Source: Dichotomocladium elegans
Lineage: Eukaryota; Mucoromycota; Mucoromycetes; Mucorales; Lichtheimiaceae
Length of the DNA: 64,000 bases
Assembly (NCBI GenBank): GCA_025716815.1
Contig: JAIXMN010000018.1
Coordinates: 372,001-436,000 of the forward strand
Reading direction: 5' to 3'
Below the pieces are notes generated by a model, which was given only the letters and a program-made list of their open reading frames with translations, was not told the origin of the DNA and did not search any database. Numbering within the stretch: position 1 is the stretch's first letter; each line of letters starts with the position of its first letter. Below, piece by piece: positions 37,952 through 50,400 of this stretch. Made by a program: the position numbers and the translations under genes.

Positions 37952-39574
37952 AGTGGAGCATTTCAGTATAATGATCAAATGGGTACTGAGTTTTGTTCGT
38001 GATCAACAATCAGCTGCATGAATCTGAACAAACATCTTGTTGATTTTCGTTTTCTGACGATGCCTACGCTTGCCTAATCAAAGTAATACGTACTGAGCAG
38101 TATTATAATTATGATAACAGTATTTATGTTCACAGCTGGAGCTCTGATGTTTTACATTCGGCAACTTAAGACACATAAGCCAAATTGTCGATGATTCAGG
38201 AAGCAGCGTAAACCACATCTGGCATGCTCTGTACTTCAATCCTGGGGTCCTTTCTGCATTCTTCTGCACCAAATGTCGAGACACCAAGACTCGCGCTTAT
38301 CTTGCCGTTCAACAGATTTCAAGACAACTTTATTTCGACTCATATGGAATCGTGCAATCGCGCCAGGCTAAATCACGTGATATCTATTATATATAGAGAA
38401 TTCACATAAGCCCAAGCCGTGTAAGTATGAATTTGGGGTACTTTCGTAGGGAGACCAAGCCCTGCCTCACTAAATCATTGTGATTGTTGCGATAGATCCA
38501 GGAGAGCACCCGCGTACTTGATTTTCATTGGAGCAAAACTTCATTTTCCAGCCATGTCCCAATCTGCGCAATCTTTCTCGCTGATTTCTTCCTCCCATGT
38601 TTTTTGTTCTTGGTCGAGATACTAAATTCCATAGCAGTTCAGGGTGCCGTACTAATACTATTGTAAATCATGTCGTGCGCAAAGTCGCTGATCATAGTGC
38701 ATGAGATTACAGTCGTGGGCGCCAGTGCGAAGTCGGGCAGGATGTTCCTGAGAGTAACTACATTTTTTCAACGAAATTGCGTAATATCCTCCGTCAACGG
38801 CAGCTCTAAATATTAGGAGTCTTCCCATGCATTCATTTCCACGGACGCTGAAACGGCTGCGATGTCAAATTATAATATCATTGATTCCATTTGTTTCTGC
38901 ATTGAGTCAGCCGACAGCCACCCTCACCTCTTCTTGATGGATAGCCAACACCCAAAAGAATGCAGTTGCTATTTACCATAGTTATGCGCAAAACCAGGCA
39001 ATCCAGCACCAGTTAGCCGCCCGCCAGCGCTTGTCAAAGCGTATGGATATATTCGATTGCGGCGTACATGTGGCATGGAAATACGTAGGTCGCTGCATTC
39101 ATCAAAGTGCTCTCTGGCTGATATAGCGTTTTATCTTTGTAGCATACTGGCCTTGCGGCTGTCTGTGGAAGAAGAGAATGATCTCTTTGATGCCACGAGC
39201 TACCCATCGACTCTCAACCTCACTTCATCGAGCTAGCTTTGACCATCCAGCACGATGTGATACATAGCGTGTGACACAGTGCTGCAAGTTTTTTTCTTTA
39301 CATTTGGCACAGGGATTCTTCCTGTATGCTTGATTCGTGTGCCAAAGTCTTGGACATTTCAATTTTTCTGCCTCTCTCTTTTATTCCCTAGGGTGTTGCT
39401 GATCTGCACACTTCTCGTATTCGGCACATCCAGCGTGTTTATTATTATCTTGACGCCTACCTAGTTTATCTTTGTACAATGAGATGGACATGTGCATTAT
39501 CATATCGCCTGCTACAGTATGTGTATGAGACGAGTTAAATAAGAATAACATACAGTATTATCTTTATACTGCCG

Positions 39575-40789
39575 TGATCGCCGTGGAGTTACTACAAGTC
39601 AGATCTCAGTTGCCCGTTATTAATGCAGCTGGTTTGACATGTACGAGAGCTAGAGACAATCCTTCGAAATCAGTCAGTTTTAAGCAATTTGATGTTTCAC
39701 TTAGTTGTGCGTTCAATGCCTCGCTCTACAAAGCCTATTGCATTTTTACGTTGCTCTTGACAACTGATCAAAAAAATTTAATAGAATCGAGCTTAGGCAA
39801 ATATCATATGAGATAGGTATATCGATATCCTCAAGCTTCGATATATCTAGAGACACCCTCCCCCAATGCATATCTGTTCTCTATGTCTTTGGGTAGATGA
39901 TTACTGTACTCAAGAATGAAAGGGCAGAGAACGAGAATGACTCCCACTAAACAGGTGACGGGCAAATGGGTGTAATATGTATAAAGAAAGAAAAAGGGAA
40001 CACAGAATAACTAATCTGATGACTTTGAATGATGGATGATGCTTTCGTCTTTGGTAATCATTACCATTGCAGGGTTGCTTCTTTGGATCACGCCATGCCG
40101 GGCTTCACTTTAATATGGAACCCGGACTCATCAACGAAATGCAATATTTTCTACAGTGGCCGCCCGTTATAATGATATTCGTTACAACGATATTTCGCTA
40201 TAGTGATACGCTTTTACGGAACCATACTGACCGGGCAGCGCTTATTCCAACTCGTTATAGTGATAATTCGTTATAGTGATATGATTTGCTGGGAACCAAG
40301 GGTACCATGATAACGGGCAGCCACTGTAATCAATATTAACCATGTCCCATCAGCGCACCCAGTTGAAATCTATCCTTTCCAATGACTGGTTGCTCTCGAT
40401 TTCCACAATCAGATAAAGCTTCTTCATGTACTGTTACTTCAAGTCCCTCAAATCTCTTAAGCAGTTGCTCCAAAAGTTGTATGGAATAGTACTCTTATTT
40501 TCGTTAAGAATACGCGAACGGTCCTTGTTTTGGTCCTTGTAACTTATGTAGCTTCTTGTATGCGTAGTAACACTGTTGCAAATCGAGCTACGCAGGTGTT
40601 CCGTCGGGTACAAATAGATTGAAGAGAGTATATTTCCTCATCAATCATATAACCCATTGGCTAAGACCAGCCATACACATCAACAACATGACCCTGCTCA
40701 TTGTAGAAATGAAGTTGATTGCTCATTTCAGAAACTAGAGGTAATTTGATCCGCTTTTTGTGTGTCATCTTTTTCCCCATGTGCGACAT
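39575..40789 (-). pseudogene. IS630/Tc1-like (DDE_3) transposase relic, copy A
   Basis: Minus strand. The start MSHMGKKMTHKKRIKLPLVS is followed by MSNQLHFYNEQGHVVDVYGW and GYMIDEEIYSLQS. Part of the HTH linker (LLEQLLKRFEGLEV) remains. A catalytic block follows (FVDESGFHIKVKPGMA) after the MITE at 40154-40326, and then YIEA and GYRYTYL. The SVVKSNVK block lies near 39775 and the C-terminal EALNA...SNCLKLTDFEG, frame-shifted, near 39700. Many stops and frameshifts are present. The ancestral transposase can be followed on both sides of the MITE in one frame, so the MITE inserted into it. Confidence 0.8.
40154..40326. mobile_element. Tc1/mariner-pogo-like MITE, copy 1 (173 bp)
   Basis: Terminal inverted repeats CAGTGGCCGCCCGTTATA and the matching (diverged) complement at the right end, flanked by TA on both sides. 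The interior repeats the motif CGTTATAGTGATA. No coding capacity. The TA target and CAGTGG end suggest mobilisation by a pogo-type transposase. Confidence 0.88.
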
Positions 40790-41036
40790 ATGATATGTCA
40801 TCTTGCGCAAAGGGTGCTTGCCCCCCCCACTAAAACTTCTGAATCTGGTGCATGCGAATTGATTTTGGGAATATCATATGACTCAACACTTGGAAACCAC
40901 AAAGATGGTGTAAAATAGAAGTGTATGCACATATATTTGATAATGATAAAGACCATAGCAATCGATGGCGCTAATAGCGGAAAGTACAAGTGCGATTGCG
41001 GTCGGCAGACTTCAAAGCTGTTGATGCCGTGAGTTT

Positions 41037-43919
41037 TTATTTCTGATCCCTGGGCTCCAAACAGTTATCCCAGAATATATGGTACAATTGAACAAGTAAA
41101 TTCATGTTTGTCGTAGTCATGAATCCATCCAGTTCATGTAACGATTTTGGGAAAGTGAATGTCATTACTTCAGCAAACACGCTAATACCCGTCCCTGGCA
41201 CCGTTGTACTGACATACACCTGTACGTTCCAGCCTGATATTTGTAATTGTACAGTATGGTCCAGTAAGTATTCATATAGGCTTCATCAATATTGAAACTT
41301 ACCATGTATCTGGAATGCTATAGCAGCCTTTTTCTTTGCCTTCATCAGTACTTCCTTGTTCATTACTGCTAAGCGTACTAAATTATGCGCAAGGGCATCC
41401 AAATTCGGCGTTGGCTCCGCAAGATTTGCCTCTCCATGACCAAGAGAATGTCCCCACTGGAGTTGGTCAACTTGGCACATAATAGCATGGGGATGCAATC
41501 TCACAATTTCATCCTCGTGATCGCCCTCCGGTACCACGTTACTCCTGTATAAATGTATCGTATTTAATTTGAAGATTCAACATAATAAACAATGCAACCC
41601 AACTTACCATCTCAGGAGCACATCTCTCGAGGGGTCCGATATAATCGTTGAGAGCATGGGATCGAAGACGCTATTCCAGATTTCAGCTTCACCATAGTTG
41701 GGACAATGAGGCACTGTCTGTATTGGTAGCTTTTGGACCCTTTATCGAAAAGTAGTGATGTTGATATTAAAGCATTAAATGCACAGAAAATAAGCAAAAA
41801 TTTCATGAGCTTACATCTTTGAGATCCCAAGCAAAATCCTTGCCTGTGCCTCTTCTTCGGCTGCACCCATGAGCATCAGCTTTCTGATAACCTCCATGTG
41901 CGTCGTCTTCTTCTGTTTCAGATCCTATGGAAAGGAAAAGATAATTAGTGCGAGAAAGATACATCCAAGACGAGTCCAAAAGGAGCACCCACAAAGATCA
42001 GTTTGGTAGCTCCGTGTTCGGCACTGCCAAATTCCAAGTCTTTGTCAACAAGAGACCTCATAACGAGCTCATGTGTTTCGTCCAAAAGACTATCACCGAA
42101 CGTTTGCCGCATTGATTCAGGGTATTACGATGGTTTTAAAACTAAAATATCGCAAAGGCACTAAACCATCATCAGTACTCAACTCTAATATCAATATTGA
42201 TTTCATATTTACAGCAATTTCTGGCACGTTTGTTTCCATTGATATACCCCCTTTCGAATATGCTTGTGCTAGCGACACTTTTTTGAACGTGGCGAATTTC
42301 TCGGAAAGCGAGGCATTCCTCTCTGTTCGTTTAGCTCGGCGCTATTAAGATAATTCAGTCAACGACGCTTGAAGATCCGAGAAGAGGTTTGATTTATTTA
42401 GAACATTGATATCGTTCAATGATCCAGGGAGACCGAAGAAAGCATACCAGATCCAGGTATCCCGCGACGCTACTGCCTCCAGGATCAGCGTCGGTATTTT
42501 GGACCGGCCCTTAAATTGGCCATGCCATGCCTTTGGGCAATTTTTCCACTGCCAGTGCATGTAGTCCAGAGATCCAAGCATCCCTGGAAACCCGCGCTCC
42601 TCGTTCTCTTTCAAAAGCCGGGCGATATCCTCAGCGTTTGGAGACCGCAAATACTCGTCTCCAAAGGCGTCAATCACAGCTGACGCGAAGCGTTTAACAC
42701 ACTCAAGAGCTGTGGTTTCACCCATCCGGACGTACTCGTCGAGGGAGTCAGCACCGACCCCGTATGCAATCATACGGAGAGCGCCTACAGCCTTTTGCTC
42801 GGGTGAGAAACCAAGCTTGTGTGCTGCATCGCGCCTCTGAACAAAATACTCGTCCACGCTGACAACACCACTGACGATGCGCTGGAAGAGCTCAGGGCTC
42901 ATTCGGAATCGGCGGCGAAACATGTCAGCTGGGTAAACAGATTCCGCGGCGAAGTAATCTAGGTGCAAGCGCCTAGCGCCCTCAAGACGACCACGGTCGA
43001 GGACACGCTTGCGAGTAGTAGCGCCCATTTGCAGGGCCCCATTGACAAGATCCCGAAGTCGTTGTTCTTCCTCCTCCTCCTCTTCAATAATGACGGAAAG
43101 CTTGCTAAGATTGCCGTACATGCGCATGGAAGGGTTATTATTGTTCATTGCTAGTTTAAGAAAGAGGGACAGTAGAGGAACAGAACACAATAGCCAATCA
43201 ATTTTCGGAGGCAGCTTTGGAGAGTCAGTTTTCAGAGAGTCAGTCCACTGTGGGGACTCCCAAAAAATTGCTAAAACCTAATTCTTTTAACGCTTTAAAA
43301 AGAAATTTTTCAGAGAGTCCGCTGTGGGTGCTCTTACATTGTTATACTGGCTGTGCATAGATGCGCTGCTAGAAGATTGGACATTATCACCGAAGTCGCT
43401 TGACTGACGGCTGGCATCGGGCGCATTATCCATGGTTTTTCGTTCAACATAAGACCTTAGAGCAGTGGCTTCAGTTGCATATTCCATTACACGCACCTCT
43501 GGCTAACCACGATAGCAACGATAAGCAAAGGAAATCTTTTTATGGACGGCTCTCCTTCCTACTTGCCTTCGTTCTTTCTCCGGTCATTGCTATCTCCGCC
43601 ACCTTTTTGGCATCTTGCTCCCAGAATCGCTTGTTACAATGATGCTTATGGATGTTCTGTTATATATGTTAGATCTAGAACTGCTCAAGACCGGTACTGA
43701 GATGATATATGAATCAAATAGTCAATACCTGAAGTTCAACGAGGCAACTTCTGAGTTTAGCTTGAACCATCTTGTCTTGGGTGTTTTCCAACAACACTTT
43801 GACATCGTTAGCATATGAACGGTGGGCTTCATCTTTTGATGTGCTGAACGTAGCAGCGACGTAATTGAAATCGTATTTCGTAATGTTTGTCCACTCAGTA
43901 GGAGGGAGATCCCAGAAAT
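41037..43919 (-). pseudogene. Multi-exon family gene of unknown function, interrupted by a PIF/Harbinger element
   Basis: Minus-strand exons in order. Near 43919-43729: FWDLPPTEWTNITKYDFNYV, SYANDVKVLLENTQDKMVQA. From 43656: NIHKHHCNKRFWEQDAKKVA. Near 43430: MDNAPDASRQSSDFGDNVQS. The order is then broken by the transposase at 42345-43190 and resumes with DETHELVMRSLVDKDLEFGS (about 42060), DLKQKKTTHMEVIRKLMLMG (41820-41925), VPHCPNYGEAEIWNSVFDPM (41610-41730), LVRLAVMNKEVLMKAKKKAA (41300-41530) and the C-terminal VSTTVPGTGISVFAEVMTFT (41037-41220). I recall such proteins as numerous, uncharacterised and Mucorales-specific, but this is recollection. Two more partial copies lie at 46364-46800 and 54464-55640. 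Function unknown. The interruption and a missing middle section make this copy non-functional. Confidence 0.7.
42345..43190 (-). mobile_element. PIF/Harbinger transposase, C-terminally truncated
   Basis: One open frame of 281 codons. Family blocks: FRRRFRMSPELFQRIVSGVV, RDAAHKLGFSPEQKAVGALR, YVRMGETTALECVKRFASAV, RGFPGMLGSLDYMHWQWKNC (catalytic Asp in the GSLDYMHW motif) and FFGLPGSLNDINVLNKSNLF (second Asp in LNDINVL). The family normally continues for about 120-150 residues to the last acidic residue. Here the frame stops soon after NVLNKSNLF, so the DDE triad is incomplete. The frame itself has no stops, so truncation may be recent. Upstream from 43190 lies a short acidic run (EEEEEEEQRLRD). 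No clear terminal inverted repeats were found. Confidence 0.9.
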
Positions 43920-44264
43920 CTATAGCCAAACGATTATGGACTCTTTATTTTTCAATGAAGTCGTTACGTTTTTACCAGATAGTGATAATTCGCACATCAT
44001 ACGTATTGGATAAATGTTATAATACTGGGGATATATCAAGAACCAGATTAAAACATAGTGGGAAAGATGCGCAGAGATGACGTACGCAGACGCACAACAT
44101 TTCTTCGCTAAAGCGATATACGTCGCCTCACCAATTGATTCAAAGACCGAAAAAATGCATAAACCACTAGTGCCCCTCCACGTTTAAAGAACGATTTATC
44201 CACAACTGTATGATCACTTCAATTATACAAAAAGAATTGCTTCTTGTTATTTGTAGATCCGCGT
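43920..44264. other. Spacer left of the exon-intron array
   Basis: Presumed upstream part of the minus-strand family gene. No exon could be assigned. Confidence 0.35.
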
Positions 44265-46363
44265 GCCGTAGACCACGTTGGCAGAGCGATTTAATACTTT
44301 GATTACTTGCACACATTGCACCAATCCGGCCGCCATTGTTGTTGTTCTGGTAAGTTTCTCATCCCTGGTGTGTTGCTGCTGGTATCCAAGACGCTCATCT
44401 CTGTCGTTGATGTTTTGTGTGTTAGAGATGGAAGCTGAGCTTGTGTATGCCCTGCCTTACGGGGAGAACTTTCGGCTGCCCTACGTCGGCGCTGGAGTGG
44501 GAAGTATGTTGGCAGAGTTTCTGTGTCTTCATGCGCAAACAAGCTACAGGCCATTTCGTCAATCGGGCCGACGCTGTTGTTGTTGTGGGGGTAAGTTTGT
44601 CATTGCCCGTGTATTGCTGCTGGTATCCAATATGCTCATCTCTGTCGCTGATGTTTTGTGCGTTAGAGAGATGGAAGCTGAGCTTGTGTATGCCCTGCCT
44701 TACGGGGAGAACTTTCGGCTGCCCTACGTCGGCGCTGGAGTGGGAAGTATGTTGGCAGAGTTTCTGTGTCTTCATGCGCAAACAAGCTACAGGCCATTTC
44801 GTCAATCGGGCCGACGCTGTTGTTGTGGTGGTAAGTTTGTCATTGCCCGTGTATTGCTGCTGGTATCCAATATGCTCATCTCTGTCGCTGATGTTTTGTG
44901 CGTTAGAGAGATGGAAGCTGAGCTTGTGTATGCCCTGCCTTACGGGGAGAACTTTCGGCTGCCCTACGTCGGCGCTGGAGTGGGAAGTATGTTGGCAGAG
45001 TTTCTGTGTCTTCATGCGCAAACAAGCTACAGGCCATTTCGTCAATCCGGTTGCCGTTGTTGTTGTGGGGGTAAGTTTGTCATTGCCCGTGTATTGCTGC
45101 TGGTATCCAAGATGCTCATCTCTGTCGTTGATGTTTTGTGGGTTAGAGATGGAAGCTGAGCTTGTGTATGCCCTGCCTTACGGGGAGAACTTTCGGCTGC
45201 CCTACGTCGGCGCTGGAGTGGGAAGTATGTTGGCAGAGTTTCTGTGTCTTCATGCGCAAACAAGCTACAGGCCATTTCGTCAATCGGGCCGACGCTGTTG
45301 TTGAGGTGGTGGTAAGTTTGTCATCGTCCGTGTATTGCTGCTGGTATCCAAGACGCTCATCTCTGTCGCTGATGTTTTGTGTGTTAGAGATGGAAGCTGA
45401 GCTTGTGTATGCCCTGCCTTACGGGGAGAACTTTCGGCTGCCCTACGTCGGCGCTGGAGTGGGAAGTATGTTGGCAGAGTTTCTGTGTCTTCATGCGCAA
45501 ACAAGCTACAGGCCATTTCGTCAATCGGGCCGACGCTGTTGTTGAGGTGGTGGTAAGTTTGTCATCGTCCGTGTATTGCTGCTGGTATCCAAGACGCTCA
45601 TCTCTGTCGCTGATGTTTTGTGTGTTAGAGATGGAAGCTGAGCTTGTGTATGCCCTGCCTTACGGGGAGAACTTTCGGCTGCCCTACGTCGGCGCTGGAG
45701 TGGGAAGTATGTTGGCAGAGTTTCTGTGTCTTCATGCGCAAACAAGCTACAGGCCATTTCGTCAATCGGGCCGACGCTGTTGTTGAGGTGGTGGTAAGTT
45801 TGTCATCGTCCGTGTATTGCTGCTGGTATCCAAGACGCTCATCTCTGTCGCTGATGTTTTGTGTGTTAGAGATGGAAGCTGAGCTTGTGTATGCCCTGCC
45901 TTACGGGGAGAACTTTCGGCTGCCCTACGTCGGCGCTGGAGTGGGAAGTATGTTGGCAGAGTTTCTGTGTCTTCATGCGCAAACAAGCTACAGGCCATTT
46001 CGTCAATCGGGCCGACGCTGTTGTTGAGGTGGTGGTAAGTTTGTCATCGTCCGTGTATTGCTGCTGGTATCCAAGACGCTCATCTCTGTCGCTGATGTTT
46101 TGTGTGTTAGAGATGGAAGCTGAGCTTGTGTATGCCCTGCCTTACGGGGAGAACTTTCGGCTGCCCTACATCGGCGCTGGAGTGGGAAGTATGTTGGCAG
46201 AGTTTCTGTGTCTTCATGCGCAAACAAGCTACAGGCCATTTCGTCAATCCGGTTGCCGTTGTTGTTGTGGTGGTGGTAAGTTTGTCATTGCCCGTGCATT
46301 GCTGCTGGTATCCAAGATGCTCATCCCTGTTGTTGGTATTTGGTGCTTTAGAGATGGAAGATA
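44265..46363 (+). repeat. Tandem array of eight ~241-bp units, each resembling one exon plus one intron
   Basis: Units recur with ATGGAAGCTGAG at 44428, 44671, 44911, 45149, 45390, 45631, 45872 and 46113, spaced 238-243 bp (mostly 241). A degenerate ninth start is at 46354, and a diverged half unit lies upstream (to 44346). Each unit contains GTAAGTTT, a CTGAT-type branch motif (GCTGATG, about 20 bp before the end) and a TTAG acceptor, giving an intron-like segment of about 76 bp. The remaining exon-like segment is 165 bp (162 bp in units 2 and 3), always a multiple of three. One frame (RWKLSLCMPCLTGRTFGCPT, then SALEWEVCWQSFCVFMRKQA and a Val-rich end) is open in all units and keeps phase across the predicted splices. 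Units 5-7 look almost identical. Function unknown. Confidence 0.85.
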
Positions 46364-46800
46364 GTTACGACAGCGACTCCGAATTTTGAAGCTCTCGAAC
46401 ATGCTTTAGTTCGCTTGGCAATAACGAGCAAGGAACCGCTAAAGAAAACGAAAATATCGCTATTGCATACCAGATTTACGGTTAGTATTGATATTTTGTG
46501 GAATATCATGAAAACGTACTGAAACATACGGTGCATGGTATATATATCAGGCTTGAACGGAGAGGTGCATGTCAGTACAACAGTGCCGAGGACGGATAGC
46601 AACATGTTGGCTGAAGTATTCCCGTTTTCTGTCGCAAAAGTGCCGCTGGAAGTGGAGGGATACATGACCATGGCAGACACCGAGAAACTGTTTGTGACCC
46701 GAGGACCAGGGATAAGGACTTACACCACCCCCAATGTTTCGATTTGGAAACTTTGTATGCTGTTAGACTGATATCTGCCGACTGCAGTCGATCTTTCACA
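46364..46800 (+). pseudogene. Fragment of the same unknown-function family, plus strand, joined to the array
   Basis: TPNFEALEHALVRLAITSKE matches TPNLDALAHNLVRLAVMNKE of the copy at 41.4 kb. After the acceptor at about 46553, LNGEVHVSTTVPRTDSNMLA and EVFPFSVAKVPLEVEGYMTM match its C-terminal exon. A one-base frame change between KEPLKKTK and the IAYQIY-like end of the exon shows decay. The exon begins in the frame kept by the tandem array (RWKIVTTATPNF), so the two are joined in phase. Confidence 0.72.
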
Positions 46801-47491
46801 TTCCGTTATTATCACTTGCGCTTTCTGTGACCTTACGATTATTAAATTTACTAGCAACACATCTCTCTTCGCTCTATAGTTGCGTGGGCTGGGGACCTCG
46901 CCCGGCCCTCCTCCGCCACAAGAAATCAGTGCATTGAGCATTATGAATATTCATCAATACACGTAAAATATTTCGTCGAAAGGATATATTAATGAGATAA
47001 TATTAATGATTATTTGGGATGTATATAGAAGGAGAGTATAATAAATATAAGTAGATAAAAGCAACCTCTGCTCCTGGTCGCTGACTTTTCTCCTGACGAC
47101 ATTTCTTGTAAAGAACCCGCTGCGCCCAGAAGTCGAAAATGCTTCTCGATCTGGAGTATTATGAATGGATGTTGGTATCCTTACTCGAGGTAATGCTGCG
47201 TATATCTTAAGCCATGAGCAAATACTAGCTCTGTTAGATAGAGTCCAATGATTTCATAGATTTGGCTTTGGGACTAGTTAATCGAGATAGCGAAAGCTAG
47301 GCGGACTGAAATTGGGTTCTTGTGAATTCAATTGGACCTAGGCTTAATGAAGCTACTAGCTTGCTTCTTGGTAAATGACAATAGCGCCGATGCGAGATCC
47401 AGTGATGATTTCTGCTTCAATGACGTGTTGTCGAAATAAGCGAACAATCAAGTGGGTTCCATTACAAAGACCCGGAGACCGTGTTTAGGTT
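46801..47491. other. AT-rich spacer
   Basis: No gene or structured repeat recognised. Confidence 0.35.
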
Positions 47492-50400
47492 TCAAATGAG
47501 CATGATGGGACAGCCAATCTTCAGCCTCAGCGAAAGAGGAGAAAGCCCAGGGTGCTCAAAGCTGTCAAGGAGCTCTGGTGGGGTTTCGATTTGGTCTCCT
47601 GGGTTATGCAGGTAATCAGCGCTCATGAACTCATGGGCGGAGCCAGGGAATCGCTCTTCTATAATCCATTGATTGATTTTGGCCGTATCAGGGTTTGTTG
47701 GTGTCAAAATGCCACGATTGGTTAGCATCTGGTGGGCAAGTGCAGCACTGCGCATATCACCAAAAACAGCGTCGAGCAAGGTGTAAAGATCGGACCAAGG
47801 CAAAATCATTTGCTGAGGAACACACACCTTGTCGGTATCCATTATTACAGGTTCGGTACCATTACCAATTTGCAGCAAGTACCGTGTAAAATTTTGCAAG
47901 ACTGTCGCATCATTGGAAGTGGAAGCTTGCTGCTCGCGCATGCTTGTATAGAGGCGGTGGATATGGACATACTCATTTCGATAATGGCCCACCTAATGTC
48001 AGTTTCAGAATTTAGTTACTCATCGGTGTACAGTATAATAGTTCATGAACATTGCTTAAAGCAAACTGTAAATAGCCGCAGGCTTGACGAAAATCGTCCC
48101 TGAATACAACAGTCTTCCCTCCAAAATCCAGGATTTCAAGAGCCGGGTTTTCACGCCGCATCAAATCTTGTAAACTGCGTTTTACAGCATTGATTATATC
48201 TTCGCTGATCGTGGATGCTCCGTCCCATATAATAAGCGCTGCGTCTTCGAGGAGTTGTACAATATCAGACCGACGGGATATACTGTATATTGTTATCGGA
48301 GCAACTTCTAGTGGGATTTTGACTGTAGAATGTGCAATACGGCTGTCATCTAGCAAAAGCGCGATATGCCCTTGCTGTCTGACATGTTCAAGGATCGCAT
48401 TCAAAAGGAATGTTTTTCCAGTTACTACAGGCCCATCAACAAAGTGTAGTTTTGGTGCATCTGGAGTACTCGGGTTTAGCAGAGCGGTGACTGTAATAAA
48501 ACTGAGGTGGAACCCCGCAGTCTCTGCGATCCGAGCAGCTGTAGGAAAAAAAGGTATTATAAAATCTGAAAACTCTGTACAGTGATTGTTATAACGATGA
48601 TCTCCAGGAAGAATAAAACCATCAAACTCTGTGAGGGATCTCGAATGCTCCGCCATATAATCCTCAATAACGATAAGAGTCTGACGGTAGACAACTTCAG
48701 TCGGTTCTATATCAAGAAGGTTAAGGCCAGGCCTGCAGCATTAGTGGAATGCATGAAGTCCTCAGAAAGGTCATTGAGATGAGCAAGACACAATCCATAG
48801 GGATCTTCAGTGTGGCTATAGATAACAATAGCAGCAAATAACTGACGCAAACCGTCTGGGTGTTGATACCGGGCAGATTATTCAAGACAAAGATTCAACT
48901 CTTCCTGGCCATCAAGGCCACGTCGGCGGCAAGCTACTCAGAAAGATGGTAAAGCCTAACCATCAACAGTGCGAAACTCCTCAAAGCTTTGTGAACCAGC
49001 GACATGAGATAAAAGGAGATGAAGATGAAATTCGTCGCATAGTACAGCGGCCGCCCGTTATAGTGATATTCGCTATAATGATAATTCGATATAGCGATAC
49101 ACTTTATGAAGAACAAAATTGCCGGTTAGGGCTAATTCCAATTCGTTATAGTGATAATTCGCTATAGTGATGCGATTTCCTGGAACCGAGGGTATCACTA
49201 TAACGGGCGGCCACTGTACCGCCAAAACCCATGTTCCAGGGATTTCCAATGGCTTTCCTGGTGATTCTCACAACGCGTATAGAAAACATACTGTCCAGAA
49301 AAGTTTGGATAGAGTGTATCCCTTACAGCAGGATCTTCGTAGTTCCGGGCAAACCAAACCATAAGGGTTGTGGTCCCAGGAACGACATCTTCGGGAATTT
49401 GGCCGTCAGGTACTTTGATTGATTGTTCGTTCTCCAGATGAATTGCACAGCGGTGGCAGGCAGCGTATTCATGGTGGAGACTAAATGACATCAGTTGAGA
49501 GCACCCCTTGCATGCAGACATATCTTCAATCAAAATATGGATTGATCTCATCGTAGATGATCTGCTCACTGGTGGCTCCATCGGATATACTCTGGTATTG
49601 CTGTCGAGTCACTCTCAGAGCAGCATGGTCGTTCCCCTTGTATACGTATTTGTAAACGCATTTGATGGACTTGACTGAGGAGCAAATTCCGATGTTGATA
49701 TGCGCATCATATTTTCTAATAAGGGCAAGGTTGTGTGGAACCACCCAACAATTCTCCAGTCTGATTCCATGCTTGATATATGTTCGTTGTTGTTCCTTCT
49801 TCGATATACTGGATATCCAGCCTCAATTATAACCGTTTCGTAGGAAAACGCCTTGGGATAATGGTTTTGGTACACACTGTTTCCCATACATACTTGGTGC
49901 GGATGAAGATCATAACATGGGCTGTGGATTATGTGTCTTTCGACCGATGCGCGCTTTCCGGGCACTCTGCCGGGCAGGCAGCTCAGCAGCGACAATACTG
50001 TCGCATTGTTATTGAGTGCTGGGTTTATCTTCCGAGGCCAACATTAAAAGGATGTGTGCGTGTGCGGCAAATATCGTTTCTGAAATTCCACGGTGGGGAC
50101 ATGGGCAATAACGGTACTAAGCATCATATCTTGTGTGAGGCCCTTCACGAGTGTTTTGAGGTTTAAGCGAAAAGTCATGCACACATGTCCGGTCTATCAC
50201 TCGTAGCCTCATTCGAGAGAAGCACTTACTGAGATCCTGGCCAAGTTGGATTACATGTAAAAGTACCAAATAAGTCAGCCTTCCCAAAAGAACGCACAAT
50301 GTTCATGACATCTTTGTATCATTGCTGCATAAATCTAGGATTTCCAACGAATGATGACGGAAGGACAACACGTCTTCGCACATTGGACATGCCATTATCG

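Larger units (their letters stand above)
37952..41014. repeat. Direct duplication, copy A (3.06 kb)
   Basis: Nearly identical to 51404-54464 in the same orientation, with only scattered single-base changes and one- or two-base indels by eye (not computed). The right third is a DDE transposase relic with a MITE inserted in it. The left half (37952-39574) has no frame I can assign. Its open frames recur in both copies simply because the DNA is duplicated. Confidence 0.95.

Noticed and set aside
37952..39574. Repeated short ORFs in both 3-kb blocks taken as conserved genes
   Set aside because: They are identical only because the DNA is duplicated. No frame shows codon-biased differences or domain features.
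44278..45304. Long unspliced plus-strand frames through the tandem array (287-293 codons) and a 207-codon minus-strand frame
   Set aside because: They arise because the first units are 240-243 bp long, so frames repeat. They read through the intron-like segments and end when the unit length changes to 241. The GT/AG signals favour the spliced plus-strand reading.
44265..46363. CRISPR-like array
   Set aside because: Units are 241 bp without unique spacers, in a eukaryotic genome. It is a tandem repeat.
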